From Sandaracinaceae bacterium (GTDB lineage: Bacteria; Myxococcota_A; Polyangia; Polyangiales; Sandaracinaceae), in assembly GCA_040218145.1 (NCBI GenBank), contig JAVJQK010000100.1, positions 17,287 to 81,286 on the forward strand: 64,000 bases of DNA, given 5' to 3'. A program made the position numbers and the translations under genes. Positions 55,068 through 63,832 of the stretch are shown here, piece by piece. The stretch's first letter is position 1. The number at the start of each line of letters is the position of its first letter. The notes under the pieces were generated by a model. The model was not told the DNA's origin and made no database searches. It was given only the letters and a program-made list of their open reading frames with translations.

Positions 55068-56456
55068 ATGGTCGACCGTATCGGCAACTGCAGGATCCTC
55101 GGTGAGATCGGCAGCGGTGGCATGGCCGTGGTCTACCGCGCCGTGCAAGAGCCGCTCGGCCGCGAGGTCGCGATCAAATCGCTGAAGCCGTCGATCGCGG
55201 TCGACAGCGGCTTCGCGAAGCGCTTCGAGCGCGAGGCCCACTTCATGGCCTCGCTGCAGCACGAGAACATCCTCCACGTCTACGACTTCATCAAAGACCG
55301 TGGGACGATGCACATCATCATGGAGTTCGTGCAGGGCATCGACCTGTACGACCTCCTCGAGATCACGCCGCGCCTGCCGGTCGACGTCGCATCGATCATC
55401 GCGCTCCAGGTCGCGCGCGCCCTCGACTACGCCCACTTCCGGGGCGTGATCCATCGCGACATCAAGCCCGCCAACATCATGATCAGCAAGCAGGGCGAGG
55501 TGAAGCTGATGGACTTCGGCATCGCTCGCGACGACAAGCTGAGCGATCTGACCGAGACGGGCACGGGGCTCGGGACGCCCAGCTACATGAGCCCCGAGCA
55601 GATCCTCGGCGACAAGCTCGACTTCCGGAGCGATGTGTTCTCGCTCGGCATCGTCCTCTACCAGATGGCGACCGGGCAGAAGCCCTTCGTCGAGGACGAC
55701 GCGCGCACCGTGATGCAGAAGATCCGGCTCGACCGGTACGTCAGCCCGCGCAAGCTGAACCCGGACGTGCCGCGCGCGCTCGAGCGGATCATGGCGCGCT
55801 GCATGGAGAAGATGCCGGCCAACCGGTACCCGACCACGCAGGCGCTCATCGACGACCTGATGGACTTCCTCAGCGCGCGCGTGCCGATCAACCACAACGC
55901 GCGCGTCGTCATGTACCTGCGCGAGCTGGGCGTGGTGACCGAGGAGGAGGCCGACGAGATCCTCGCCGCCAGCACGCCCAACCGCAGCCGAAGGGCGGGC
56001 GGGGACACGGGCACGGTGCGGCTGATGTGGCTGGTCAACGCGCTGCTCTTCGCGGCCATCGTCGGGACGGGCGGCGCCATCCAGGCCACCACGGGCGATC
56101 TCTCCGAGGCCACGCCCCGGTTCACCACGCGGCCGCGCTCGAGCATCCTGCCGGAGGAGGCGGGCCACCTCTCGTTCGTGATCGAGCCCTGGGCCGAGGT
56201 GCACATCGCCTCCGAGCGCACGGGGGGGCAGTGGCAGCACCTGCTGACGACGCCTTCCGCGCGGCGGGTCGCGCTCGAGCCGGGGCGGTACTGGCTGAAG
56301 TTCCGCAACCCGTTCTTCGACGAGATCGTGCAGACGGTCCAGGTCAGCGCGAACGAGAGCCGGGTCATCGAGCTCGACATGGAGCAAGGCCTCGAGGACG
56401 GCGAAGCGCCGGGCGACCTCGAAGCCGACGACGCGCCCGAGGAGGGCTCGCCGTGA
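55068..56456 (+). CDS. Membrane Ser/Thr protein kinase (Pkn type)
   Basis: 462 aa. Complete Hanks-type kinase: GEIGSGGMAVVYRAVQEPLG, VAIKSLKP (Lys), VIHRDIKPANIMISKQGEVK (catalytic loop), LMDFGIARDD, GTPSYMSPEQI. A linker, one membrane helix (LMWLVNALLFAAIVGTGGAI), and an extracytoplasmic beta domain like PEGA (SFVIEPWAEVHIASERTGGQ, ALEPGRYWLKFRNPFF). C-terminus acidic. GTGA overlap couples it to the LysM gene, implying sensing of the cell wall. Such kinases are abundant in myxobacteria. Confidence 0.93.
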   Translation: MVDRIGNCRILGEIGSGGMAVVYRAVQEPLGREVAIKSLKPSIAVDSGFAKRFEREAHFMASLQHENILHVYDFIKDRGTMHIIMEFVQGIDLYDLLEITPRLPVDVASIIALQVARALDYAHFRGVIHRDIKPANIMISKQGEVKLMDFGIARDDKLSDLTETGTGLGTPSYMSPEQILGDKLDFRSDVFSLGIVLYQMATGQKPFVEDDARTVMQKIRLDRYVSPRKLNPDVPRALERIMARCMEKMPANRYPTTQALIDDLMDFLSARVPINHNARVVMYLRELGVVTEEEADEILAASTPNRSRRAGGDTGTVRLMWLVNALLFAAIVGTGGAIQATTGDLSEATPRFTTRPRSSILPEEAGHLSFVIEPWAEVHIASERTGGQWQHLLTTPSARRVALEPGRYWLKFRNPFFDEIVQTVQVSANESRVIELDMEQGLEDGEAPGDLEADDAPEEGSP

Positions 56457-57436
56457 GGGCCGTCGCCGCCGCGCTCGTGCTCGCCGCCGCCGCCTTCTCC
56501 GCCGCCGAGGCGCGCGCGGAGCCGACGACCTTCGTGCACGTGGTGCGCCCGGGCGAGACGCTCGCCTCGATCGCCCAGCGCTACTACGGAGACCCGCGGC
56601 GCGAGAGCGTGCTCGTGGCGGAGAACGGGCTGACCACCCAGGGCGGCGCCGCCATCGTGGTCGGCCTGCGCCTCGTCATCCCCACGGTCTCCTATCACCG
56701 CGTGCAAGCGGGCGAGACCTGGGCCTCGATCGCGACGGCGCACTACGGCGACCCGCGCCGCGTCTCCGCGCTGATCGACGCGAACTCCCAGGTCTCGAGC
56801 GCCCAGCCCGACGAGGGCGCGGAGCTCCTCGTCCCCTATCCGCTCCGACACGTGGCGCGACAGAGCGACACCATGCAGCGCGTGGCGCAGCTCTACTACG
56901 ACGACACGTCGATGGCGCAACAGCTCATGCGCTTCAACTCGATGCGCCGCCGCCGCCTGTCGCGCGGCCAGATCGTGCTCGTGCCGTTGCCGGATCTCCT
57001 CCTCTCCGACGAGGGCCGCGCGCTCATCGAGGACGACACGGGCGAGTCCGTCGAGGGGGGACAGCTCCGTGACATGCAGACGCTCATCAACGAGCAGCTG
57101 CCCGTGCTCCGCGAGCACGTGCGGCGCGGTCGCTTCACCGAGGCGGTCGGGCTGGGCAACCGGCTGCTCGGCGCGGGCGAGCTGACGGGCAACCAGGTCG
57201 TGACCATCCAGCGCGAGCTCGCCGTCTCCTACGTCGCGCTCGACCGGAGCGACCTCGCGGTCGAGGCCTTCGTCGCCGCGCTCGAGCGGCAGCCCGATCT
57301 CGAGCTCGACACGCGCCGCACGTCCCCGACCGTGCTCTCGGCCTTCCGGCTCGCCCACGAGGCGCTCCTCGAGCGGCGCGCGGGGGACGCCGGCTCCGAG
57401 GCGCCGGCCGACGCGGGCGTCGCGCCCGAGGAGTGA
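56453..57436 (+). CDS. LysM-domain exported protein
   Basis: 327 aa from GTG 56453 overlapping the kinase stop. Signal peptide (AALVLAAAAFSAAEARA). Three LysM-like motifs: FVHVVRPGETLASIAQRYYG, YHRVQAGETWASIATAHYGD and HVARQSDTMQRVAQLYYDDT. From about 200 a helical TPR-like region (LPVLREHVRRGRFTEAVGLG, VSYVALDRSDLAVEAFVAAL). Probably periplasmic peptidoglycan-bound and the functional partner of the kinase. Confidence 0.87.
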   Translation: MRAVAAALVLAAAAFSAAEARAEPTTFVHVVRPGETLASIAQRYYGDPRRESVLVAENGLTTQGGAAIVVGLRLVIPTVSYHRVQAGETWASIATAHYGDPRRVSALIDANSQVSSAQPDEGAELLVPYPLRHVARQSDTMQRVAQLYYDDTSMAQQLMRFNSMRRRRLSRGQIVLVPLPDLLLSDEGRALIEDDTGESVEGGQLRDMQTLINEQLPVLREHVRRGRFTEAVGLGNRLLGAGELTGNQVVTIQRELAVSYVALDRSDLAVEAFVAALERQPDLELDTRRTSPTVLSAFRLAHEALLERRAGDAGSEAPADAGVAPEE

Positions 57437-57497
57437 TCCTCCTCGATCGTCACGAGAATTGACGGGCGCGCGCCACCGGGGCGGTTCATGCTTTCGC

Positions 57498-58760
57498 ATG
57501 CGCGCGTCGGCGATGGCGGTGCTGCTGGTCGTGGCCGGCTGTGAGCCCGCGCCCCCGTCTCCGCCTCCGGATGCAGGGGTGGGCGACGCGGAGATCGACG
57601 CGAGCGCTCCCGACGCGGGGCGTGACGCGGGGCCCACTGGCTGCGACGTGGAGCGAGTCTCGCCATCCGTCGTCGAGGAGGACAGCGAGTGGCCTTGCGG
57701 CCGGTGGGTGCTCGACGGGCCCGTGACCGTGCGCCCCGGCGTGACGCTGACCCTCGAGCCCGGGACCACGCTGGTGGCCGCGGACGACGACGCCGAGGTG
57801 ATCGTCGAGCGGGACGGACGGCTCATCGCGGAGGGCACGCCGACGCGCCCCATCGTCCTGCGCGGGGAGGAGGGCTGGGAGGGCGTGCACCTCCGCGGCG
57901 CGGCCCGCGTGAACGACGGCGCGTGCTTCGAGGACCCGCGGCCGGGCACCCCGGAGTGCGAGCTCCCCGGCTGGCGTGAGCGTCGGGACGAGCGCGGGGT
58001 CTACGGCGGAGACGACGACACGGCCGACTGCGGCGCGCTCCGCTACGTGCGCATCGTCGGCGCACCGCTGGTGCTCGCGGGCTGCGGCAGCGCGACGCTG
58101 GTCAGCCACGTGCAGGTCGACGCCGCCCCCGGAGACGCGGTGACGGTGATCGGCGGCACGGTGCCGCTCGGACACCTCCTCATCACGGGCGCGGCGCAGG
58201 ACGGGCTCCACATCGAGCGCGGCTGGCGGGGCGACGCGCAGCTCGTGGCGATCGCGTCTCGCGACGGGCAAGGCGAGACCGCCGTATACGCCGCGAACCG
58301 CGAAGACGCGCCGACGGCGGAGCCGCGCACCGACTTCCGGCTCTGGAACCTCACCCTCCGCGGCGGCGGCGACGGGCGCGTGATGTGGGTGGGGCACGGC
58401 GCGCGGGCGGCGATCCGGAACGTCGTGGCGGCGCACTTCTCCGCGCCGCCCGCGTTCGCGCTGGACGAGACCGAGTGGCCGGAGGAGGTGGTGCTCGAGC
58501 ACGCGGTCCTCTGGGACGTGGGCGCGGTGGAGGACGAGCACGAGGACGACGCCGAGCGCCTGCGGGATCCCGAGCGGCACATCCGGCTCGACCTCGACCC
58601 GCGCCTGGAGGGCTACCGCCCGCTCGCCGCGCTCCCCGAGGGCGCCGCGCCGCGCTTCGGGCCGTTCACGCCCGCCGACTTCGGCGACCGCCGCGCGACC
58701 TTCCTCGGCGCGATCGTGCCCGGCGGCGAAGACTGGACGACCGGGATCGCGGTGCCGTGA
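57498..58760 (+). CDS. Beta-helix lipoprotein, paralogue of the TonB-operon lipoprotein
   Basis: 420 aa from ATG 57498 (MRASAMAVLLVVAGC, lipobox). Asp/Ala/Pro linker, then the same organisation as the 44380-45771 protein: GTTLVAADDDAEVIVERDGR, ACFEDPRPGTPECELPGW, DCGALRYVRIVGAPL, AQDGLHIERGWRGDAQLVAI, AEPRTDFRLWNLTLRGGGDG. Parallel beta-helix likely. It is not next to a TonB receptor, so it may work with a distant one or be a duplicated surface protein. Confidence 0.78.
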   Translation: MRASAMAVLLVVAGCEPAPPSPPPDAGVGDAEIDASAPDAGRDAGPTGCDVERVSPSVVEEDSEWPCGRWVLDGPVTVRPGVTLTLEPGTTLVAADDDAEVIVERDGRLIAEGTPTRPIVLRGEEGWEGVHLRGAARVNDGACFEDPRPGTPECELPGWRERRDERGVYGGDDDTADCGALRYVRIVGAPLVLAGCGSATLVSHVQVDAAPGDAVTVIGGTVPLGHLLITGAAQDGLHIERGWRGDAQLVAIASRDGQGETAVYAANREDAPTAEPRTDFRLWNLTLRGGGDGRVMWVGHGARAAIRNVVAAHFSAPPAFALDETEWPEEVVLEHAVLWDVGAVEDEHEDDAERLRDPERHIRLDLDPRLEGYRPLAALPEGAAPRFGPFTPADFGDRRATFLGAIVPGGEDWTTGIAVP

Positions 58761-58785
58761 GCGGACGCGCTACCCTCGCGGCAGC

Positions 58786-59904
58786 GTGACCTCGGACCGC
58801 CCCATCTTCGCTCGCCTCCGCGGCTTCGACGCGCCCTGGGTGGCGCTCGGCGACTTCCCGACCCCGGTGCAGCCGATGCGGGAGACGGGGGAGCGGCTCG
58901 GCGCGCCCGACGCGCTCTGGGTGAAGCGCGACGATCTGAGCGCCGCGCTGTACGGGGGAAACAAAGTTCGCACCCTCGAGGCGCTGTTCGGGCGCGCGAA
59001 GGCCGAGGGCGCGAGCCGGATCTACTCGACCGGCGCCTACGGCAGCAATCACGCGACCGCGACCGTCTTGCACGCGCCGCGGGTCGGGCTCGAGCCGGGC
59101 GCGATCCTCTTTCCGCAGCCTCGCTCGCAGGCCGCGCTCGAGAACCTGCGGGTGATCCTGGCGCAGCGCCCCGTGCTCCGCGCGCTGCCGCACTGGTCGT
59201 TCCTGCCGCTCGGCATGCAGTGGCAGGCGCTCCAGGATCGGCGTGAAGGCGTGGTCGCTCATCAGATGGTCCCGGGCGGCGCGACGCCCGAAGGGGCGCT
59301 CGGCTACGTGTCGGCCGCCCTCGAGCTCGCGCTCCAGGTCGACGCAGGCGAGCTCCCGGTGCCCGAGGCGGTGTTGCTCGGGGTCGGCTCGACGTGCACG
59401 AGCGCGGGGCTGCTCCTCGGGATGCGGATCGCGGCCGAGCTCGGCCTCGGATGGGCCACGCCGCCGCGGCTGATCAGCGTGCGCGTGACGCCGTGGCCGG
59501 TCACCAGCGCCTTCCGCATCGTCGGGCTCGCGGTCCGGACCGGCCAGCGCCTCGCCCAGATCACGGACGACTCGCGCTGGGCGATGTCGCGCCGTCAGCT
59601 CTCCTCCGGCATCGAGGTCGACGGCGGGCAGCTCGGGCGCGGGTACGGGCACGCGACGCGACGCGGGCGTGAGGCCATCGAGCTGGTGCGCGAGACGGCC
59701 GGCTTCGAGCTGGACACGACCTACAGCGCCAAGGCCTTCGCGTCGGCCGTGCGGCGGGCGCGCGCGGCGTCCGCGGGCCCGATCGTCTTCTGGTCGACCA
59801 AGAGCACGGCGCCCCTCCCCGCGGCGGTCGAGGCGGACTGGCGCTGGGCCCCGCGCGCGATGACGCGCTGGATCGAGCGGGCTCAGAGCGAGCGGCGCGC
59901 CTGA
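58786..59904 (+). CDS. PLP-dependent D-cysteine desulfhydrase/ACC-deaminase family enzyme
   Basis: 372 aa, GTG start. Fold-type II PLP enzyme: FPTPVQPMRETGERLGAPDA, LWVKRDDLSAALYGGNKVRT with the cofactor Lys in GGNKVR, IYSTGAYGSNHATATVLHAP and the phosphate-binding GVGSTCTSAGLLLGM. The region DALWVKRDDLSA is the family hallmark. Substrate: a D-amino acid or ACC; not decidable here. The end overlaps the convergent DUF167 gene by 22 bp. Confidence 0.85.
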   Translation: MTSDRPIFARLRGFDAPWVALGDFPTPVQPMRETGERLGAPDALWVKRDDLSAALYGGNKVRTLEALFGRAKAEGASRIYSTGAYGSNHATATVLHAPRVGLEPGAILFPQPRSQAALENLRVILAQRPVLRALPHWSFLPLGMQWQALQDRREGVVAHQMVPGGATPEGALGYVSAALELALQVDAGELPVPEAVLLGVGSTCTSAGLLLGMRIAAELGLGWATPPRLISVRVTPWPVTSAFRIVGLAVRTGQRLAQITDDSRWAMSRRQLSSGIEVDGGQLGRGYGHATRRGREAIELVRETAGFELDTTYSAKAFASAVRRARAASAGPIVFWSTKSTAPLPAAVEADWRWAPRAMTRWIERAQSERRA

Positions 59905-60167
59905 TCGGGCGAGACGCCGTCCACCTCGACGCGCTTGTTGCGCGAGGACTCGCCGCTGACGATCCGCACGGCCGACTTCGAGACGCCGAGGCGCTTGGCC
60001 AGGAGCTTCACGAGCGCGGCGTTGGCGGCGCCTTCGACGGGCGGGGCGGTGAGCGCGACCTTCAGCGCGCCGTCGTGCGCGCCGCCGATCGCGTCACGGC
60101 TCGCCCTCGGGCTGACCCGGACACGGAAGGCGCAGCCGGTCCGGGTGGCTTCGATCGACAGGCTCAC
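59883..60167 (-). CDS. DUF167/YggU family protein
   Basis: 94 aa. Typical YggU sequence: CAFRVRVSPRASRDAIGGAH, LKVALTAPPVEGAANAALVK, LLAKRLGVSKSAVRIVSGES, SRNKRVEVDG. A small cytoplasmic fold with no agreed function. Length and all motifs match the family. Confidence 0.93.
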   Translation of the reverse strand: MSLSIEATRTGCAFRVRVSPRASRDAIGGAHDGALKVALTAPPVEGAANAALVKLLAKRLGVSKSAVRIVSGESSRNKRVEVDGVSPDQARRSL

Positions 60168-60205
60168 TCTCGACGGAGGCTAACGCCTCGGCCAAGCTGC
60201 GCGCG

Positions 60206-60760
60206 ATGGCGAAGAAGACGGCGCTCCCCGGCGCGCCCGCGGAGAAGCTCGGGGCCCCGACGATCATGGACCGCGCGCTCGCGGTCAGCCTGGGCGTGCC
60301 CTACGTGCACCTCGCGGTGTTCTCCATCGACCTCGATCGCGTCCGTGAGGAGGTCGAGGGCTACGACGACCCGCGCCCCTTCGGCTGGGAGGTCTTCCTC
60401 ACGGAGTGCTACCTGCTCGCGCGCTTCGACCCGTCCAAGCGCCCCGAGGAGGCGGCGTTCTTCGAGCAGGTCGTGCTCTCCATCCTCGACGGCCGCCCCG
60501 ACGCGCTCGGCGCGCAGCTGTCGTTCGCGGTGTGGGACGCCATCCAGCGGGGGCGCTTCCCGAAGCGGCTCGAGGGCGCGTTCAAGAGCTGGAAGGTGCG
60601 CCCGAAGGCGCTGGTCAAAGATCTCTCGAAGCTGTGGAAGCGCGAGGACGCGCTGCGCGAGTCGCTCGCGCGGGGATGCCTCGAGGTGGCGCTCGAGCCG
60701 CCGCTCGCGCCGCCGACCGTCCAGGCCCTGCGCGACCTGGCCGACCCGCTGGTCGGTTGA
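60206..60760 (+). CDS. Hypothetical cytoplasmic protein
   Basis: 184 aa; ATG 60206. No signal or membrane helix. An alpha/beta protein with VSLGVPYVHLAVFSIDLDRV, RPFGWEVFLTECYLLARFDP, AAFFEQVVLSILDGRPDALG, AQLSFAVWDAIQRGRFPKRL and a basic segment (FKSWKVRPKALVKDLSKLWK). Family not recognised. It lies 34 bp before lgt in the same direction and is probably cotranscribed. Confidence 0.65.
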   Translation: MAKKTALPGAPAEKLGAPTIMDRALAVSLGVPYVHLAVFSIDLDRVREEVEGYDDPRPFGWEVFLTECYLLARFDPSKRPEEAAFFEQVVLSILDGRPDALGAQLSFAVWDAIQRGRFPKRLEGAFKSWKVRPKALVKDLSKLWKREDALRESLARGCLEVALEPPLAPPTVQALRDLADPLVG

Positions 60761-60794
60761 CCGACGGGTTGGCGCGAACGAAAGTCCCGCCCGC

Positions 60795-61703
60795 ATGCAC
60801 CCGATACTCTTCGAGATCCCCGGCGTCGGGCCCGTCTACTCGTACGGCGTGATGCTCGGCACCTCGCTGATCGTCGCGTGGTTCGTGATCATGTGGCTCG
60901 GCGAGACCAAGGAGGGCCTCGACCGCGACACGATGGCGGGCTGCTTCATCACCACCGCCATCTTCGCGATCGTGATGAGCCGCGTCCTCTACATCCTCAC
61001 CAACCCGGAGGACTTCGCGGACCCGGCCGACTGGTTCAAGCTCTCGTCGGGCGGGCTCGTCGCGTACGGCGGCTTTCTGGGAGGGCTCCTCGGGTCGTGG
61101 CTCTACCTGCGCCGGAAGCCCGGCGCGAGCCTGCTCGGCTGGGCCGACGTCGTCGCGCCCACGCTGGGGTTCGGCCTCGGGCTGACGCGCGTCGGCTGCT
61201 ACCTCTACGGCTGTGACTTCGGCGCCGTCCTCTCGAGCGACGCCCCGGAGTGGCTCCAGGGCTGGGGCACGTTCCCGCGGCACGCCGACAGCAACGGCTC
61301 GCCCGCGTGGTCCCACCACGTGGCCGAGTACGATCTGTCCCCGCTCAGCGACTACAGCCTGCCCGTCCACCCGACGCAGCTCTACGAGTCGCTCTTCGGC
61401 TTCGCCCTGGCCGGCCTGGCGCTCTACCTCTGGCGCCGGCGGGCCTTCCGCGGGCAGATCATCCTCACCGTCACGGTGCTCTACGGGATCTGGCGCTTCC
61501 TCATCGAGTACGTGCGCGACGATCCGGAGCGCGGGTTCTATCTCGGCTTCTCGACCTCCCAGCTCATCTCGCTCGCGCTGCTGCCGGTGGCCGGCTTCCT
61601 CTACCAGCAGCTCCACAAGAAGGCGTCGGCGCCCGCCCCCGAGCCCGCCGCCGAGCCGGACGAGCCGGCCAAGAAGAAGAAGAAGCGCAAGAAGCGAGGC
61701 TGA
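60795..61703 (+). CDS. lgt: Prolipoprotein diacylglyceryl transferase
   Basis: 302 aa from ATG 60795; a longer frame upstream is not coding. Integral membrane enzyme with seven helices. It begins MHPILFEIPGVGPVYSYGVM and has GGLVAYGGFLGGLLGSWLYL, the signature region LTRVGCYLYGCDFG, LPVHPTQLYESLFGFALAGL, and GIWRFLIEYVRDDPERG. Transfers diacylglycerol to the lipobox Cys of prolipoproteins, fitting the many lipoproteins here. A Lys-rich tail (KKKKKRKKRG) and a Pro/Ala linker extend the C-terminus. Confidence 0.95.
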   Translation: MHPILFEIPGVGPVYSYGVMLGTSLIVAWFVIMWLGETKEGLDRDTMAGCFITTAIFAIVMSRVLYILTNPEDFADPADWFKLSSGGLVAYGGFLGGLLGSWLYLRRKPGASLLGWADVVAPTLGFGLGLTRVGCYLYGCDFGAVLSSDAPEWLQGWGTFPRHADSNGSPAWSHHVAEYDLSPLSDYSLPVHPTQLYESLFGFALAGLALYLWRRRAFRGQIILTVTVLYGIWRFLIEYVRDDPERGFYLGFSTSQLISLALLPVAGFLYQQLHKKASAPAPEPAAEPDEPAKKKKKRKKRG

Positions 61704-61826
61704 CGCCCTGTCAGACCTCGGCGGGGTGCGTTGACAGAATGTCAGTCGCGAGCCCTCCGAGGGACCGAAAACCGGCCCGGATCGGGCGCGACACGTTCGG
61801 CACGCGGGCTGCTTGGTATCCCCAAC

Positions 61827-62270
61827 ATGCAGTCCCGATTCGTGCTCTACAGCGTGCTCGCCACCTTCCTGATCGGCGGATTCGCCTTCGTCGCCGACGC
61901 GCTCGTGGTCTCGGACGAGGAGCGCCTCGGTGAGCTGGCCGAGGCCCTCGCCGAGGGCGCCCCCTCGGACCGGGTCGACGCGGTGATGCGCTGGGTCGAC
62001 CTCTCGAGGGAGCCGGTCAGCGTTCGTCAGCACGGCGCCGCCCGCGACTTCGCCGAGGAGGACGCCTTCCGGCTCGAGCGAGAGGTGGAGACGGCGCTCG
62101 ACCCCTTCCTGGATCCCGGCGCGGAGCTGGTGCAGCGCTCGGTGAACGTCGACGGAGACCGGGCGACGGTGGCGGTGCGCGTCCGACAGGCGGGTGAAGT
62201 CCACGACGCGAGCTTCCAGCTCGTCCGCAGCGGTCAGGGTTGGCTCGTCGCGCGCCTCAGCACGCGCTGA
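61827..62270 (+). CDS. Membrane-anchored hypothetical protein
   Basis: 147 aa from ATG 61827. One N-terminal helix (VLYSVLATFLIGGFAFVADA), then an extracytoplasmic domain: GELAEALAEGAPSDRVDAVM, ALDPFLDPGAELVQRSVNVD, DRATVAVRVRQAGEVHDASF, QLVRSGQGWLVARLS. The last strands look like the cystatin-like/NTF2-like fold of small lumenal proteins. No family is recognised. Confidence 0.65.
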   Translation: MQSRFVLYSVLATFLIGGFAFVADALVVSDEERLGELAEALAEGAPSDRVDAVMRWVDLSREPVSVRQHGAARDFAEEDAFRLEREVETALDPFLDPGAELVQRSVNVDGDRATVAVRVRQAGEVHDASFQLVRSGQGWLVARLSTR

Positions 62271-62312
62271 CGGCTGTTGCATCGACGTGGCCGCTCCCTA
62301 TGTCTCGGGGAC

Positions 62313-63674
62313 ATGCACGTCGTGAATCCAACCACGGGCGAAGAGGGCCCCGAGTTCGCCCTCCACACCAGAGACGAGGTGGAGGCCAAGCTGAAGCTCG
62401 CCGTGGGCTCGCAGGCGCAGTGGGCCGAGACGCCGCTCGACCATCGCGCGGAGCTGCTGCGCCGCGTCGCGGAGAGCCTCCGCGCCCGCAAGCGCCCCCT
62501 CGCCGAGCTGATGACCCGCGAGATGGGCAAGCCGCTGGCGCAGGGCGTGAGCGAGGCGGAGAAGTGCGCGTGGGTCTGCGACTACTACGCCGAGCACGCG
62601 GCCGGGTTCCTCGCGCGCGAGGTCATCGAGACCGACGCGAGCGAGAGCTTCGTCAGCCACCAGCCCTACGGCCTCGTGCTCGCGATCATGCCGTGGAACT
62701 TCCCGTTCTGGCAGCTCTTCCGGCACGCGGCGCCGGGCCTGATGGCGGGCAACGCGATCCTGCTGAAGCACGCCGCGAACGTGCCCGGCTGCGCCGAGGC
62801 CATCGAGCAGATCTTCGTCGACGCGGGCTATCTGCATGGTCTGGTGACCAACCTGCGCATGGACCACGACGTCGCGGAGGAGGTCATCGAGGACCCGCGG
62901 GTGGCCGGCGTCACGCTCACGGGCTCGACCCAGGCGGGGCAGGCCATCGCGGCGATCGCGGGCCGCGCGCTCAAGAAGACGGTGCTCGAGCTGGGCGGGA
63001 GCGACCCTTACGTGATCCTCGACGACGCCGACCTCGACGCGGCGGTCGAGGCGTGCGTGCACAGCCGCCTCATCAACAACGGTCAGAGCTGCATCGCGGC
63101 CAAGCGCTTCCTCGTCACCGAGAAGAACCACGACGCCTTCGTCACCCGCATGGTGGCGCTGATGAAGGACAAGACGATGGGCGACCCGATGGACGAGGGG
63201 ACCGACATCGGACCGCAGGCGCGCGAGGATCTCCGGGACGATCTGCACGCGCAGGTGAAGAAGAGCGTCGAGGCGGGCGCGAAGTGCGAGCTCGGCGGTG
63301 AGGTCCCGGACCGCCCCGGCTTCTTCTACCCGCCCACCGTGCTGACGGGCGTGAAGAAGGGCATGCCCGCGTTCGACGAGGAGCTGTTCGGCCCCGTCGC
63401 CGCGGTGATCCGTTGCCGCGACGAGGAGGAGGCGATCGCGCTCGCCAACGACACCCCGTTCGGGCTGGGCGCGGCCGTGTTCACGGCCGACGTGGCCCGC
63501 GGCCGGAAGATCGCCGAGACGCGGCTCCACGCCGGCTGCTGCTTCGTCAACGCCTTCGTCAAGAGCGATCCGCGGCTCCCCTTCGGCGGCGTCGGACAGA
63601 GCGGCTACGGCCGCGAGCTCGCGCGCCAGGGCATCCTCGAGTTCGTGAACGCGAAGACCGTCTACGTGGCGTAG
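62313..63674 (+). CDS. NAD(P)-dependent aldehyde dehydrogenase (succinate-semialdehyde type)
   Basis: 453 aa from ATG 62313 (MHVVNPTTGEEGPEFALHTR). ALDH fold: Rossmann PWNFPFWQLFRHAAPGLMAG, VAGVTLTGSTQAGQAIAAIA, catalytic Glu in LELGGSDPYVIL, Cys in NNGQSCIAAKRFLV, and LFGPVAAVIR. The ELGGSDP and GQSCIAAKR combination with an N-terminus of this length resembles Sad/GabD-like succinate-semialdehyde dehydrogenases; the exact substrate is uncertain. Cytoplasmic. Palindromic element B begins at its stop codon. Confidence 0.9.
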   Translation: MHVVNPTTGEEGPEFALHTRDEVEAKLKLAVGSQAQWAETPLDHRAELLRRVAESLRARKRPLAELMTREMGKPLAQGVSEAEKCAWVCDYYAEHAAGFLAREVIETDASESFVSHQPYGLVLAIMPWNFPFWQLFRHAAPGLMAGNAILLKHAANVPGCAEAIEQIFVDAGYLHGLVTNLRMDHDVAEEVIEDPRVAGVTLTGSTQAGQAIAAIAGRALKKTVLELGGSDPYVILDDADLDAAVEACVHSRLINNGQSCIAAKRFLVTEKNHDAFVTRMVALMKDKTMGDPMDEGTDIGPQAREDLRDDLHAQVKKSVEAGAKCELGGEVPDRPGFFYPPTVLTGVKKGMPAFDEELFGPVAAVIRCRDEEEAIALANDTPFGLGAAVFTADVARGRKIAETRLHAGCCFVNAFVKSDPRLPFGGVGQSGYGRELARQGILEFVNAKTVYVA

Positions 63675-63832
63675 TGCGAGATCCATCCCGGTAGAAGGGG
63701 ACCTGGCTTGTCCCGACGCTTCAGGGCGGCGTTGCTCCTCCTCGCCGATGCGGTGCATCGACTCGTCGTCGCGCCTTGCCCTGAAACGCCGGTCCGGCGC
63801 CATCTCCCCTTCCACCGGTCGGATCTCTGCAC
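63674..63832. repeat. Long palindromic element B
   Basis: A 159-bp imperfect palindrome. Left arm GTGCGAGATCC(at)CCCGGTAGAAGGGG mirrors the right end (CCCCTTCCACCGG...GGATCTCTGCAC). Inner CGCTTCAGGGC mirrors GCCCTGAAACG. Apex CGATGC-GGT-GCATCG (63746-63760), flanked by GCTCCTCCTCG and CTCGTCGTCG as in element A. No ORF with codon bias. Confidence 0.75.

Noticed and set aside
60075..60794. N-terminal extension of the lgt frame
   Set aside because: Arg/Ser-rich shadow of the overlapping hypothetical gene; Lgt starts at ATG 60795 with its family N-terminus.
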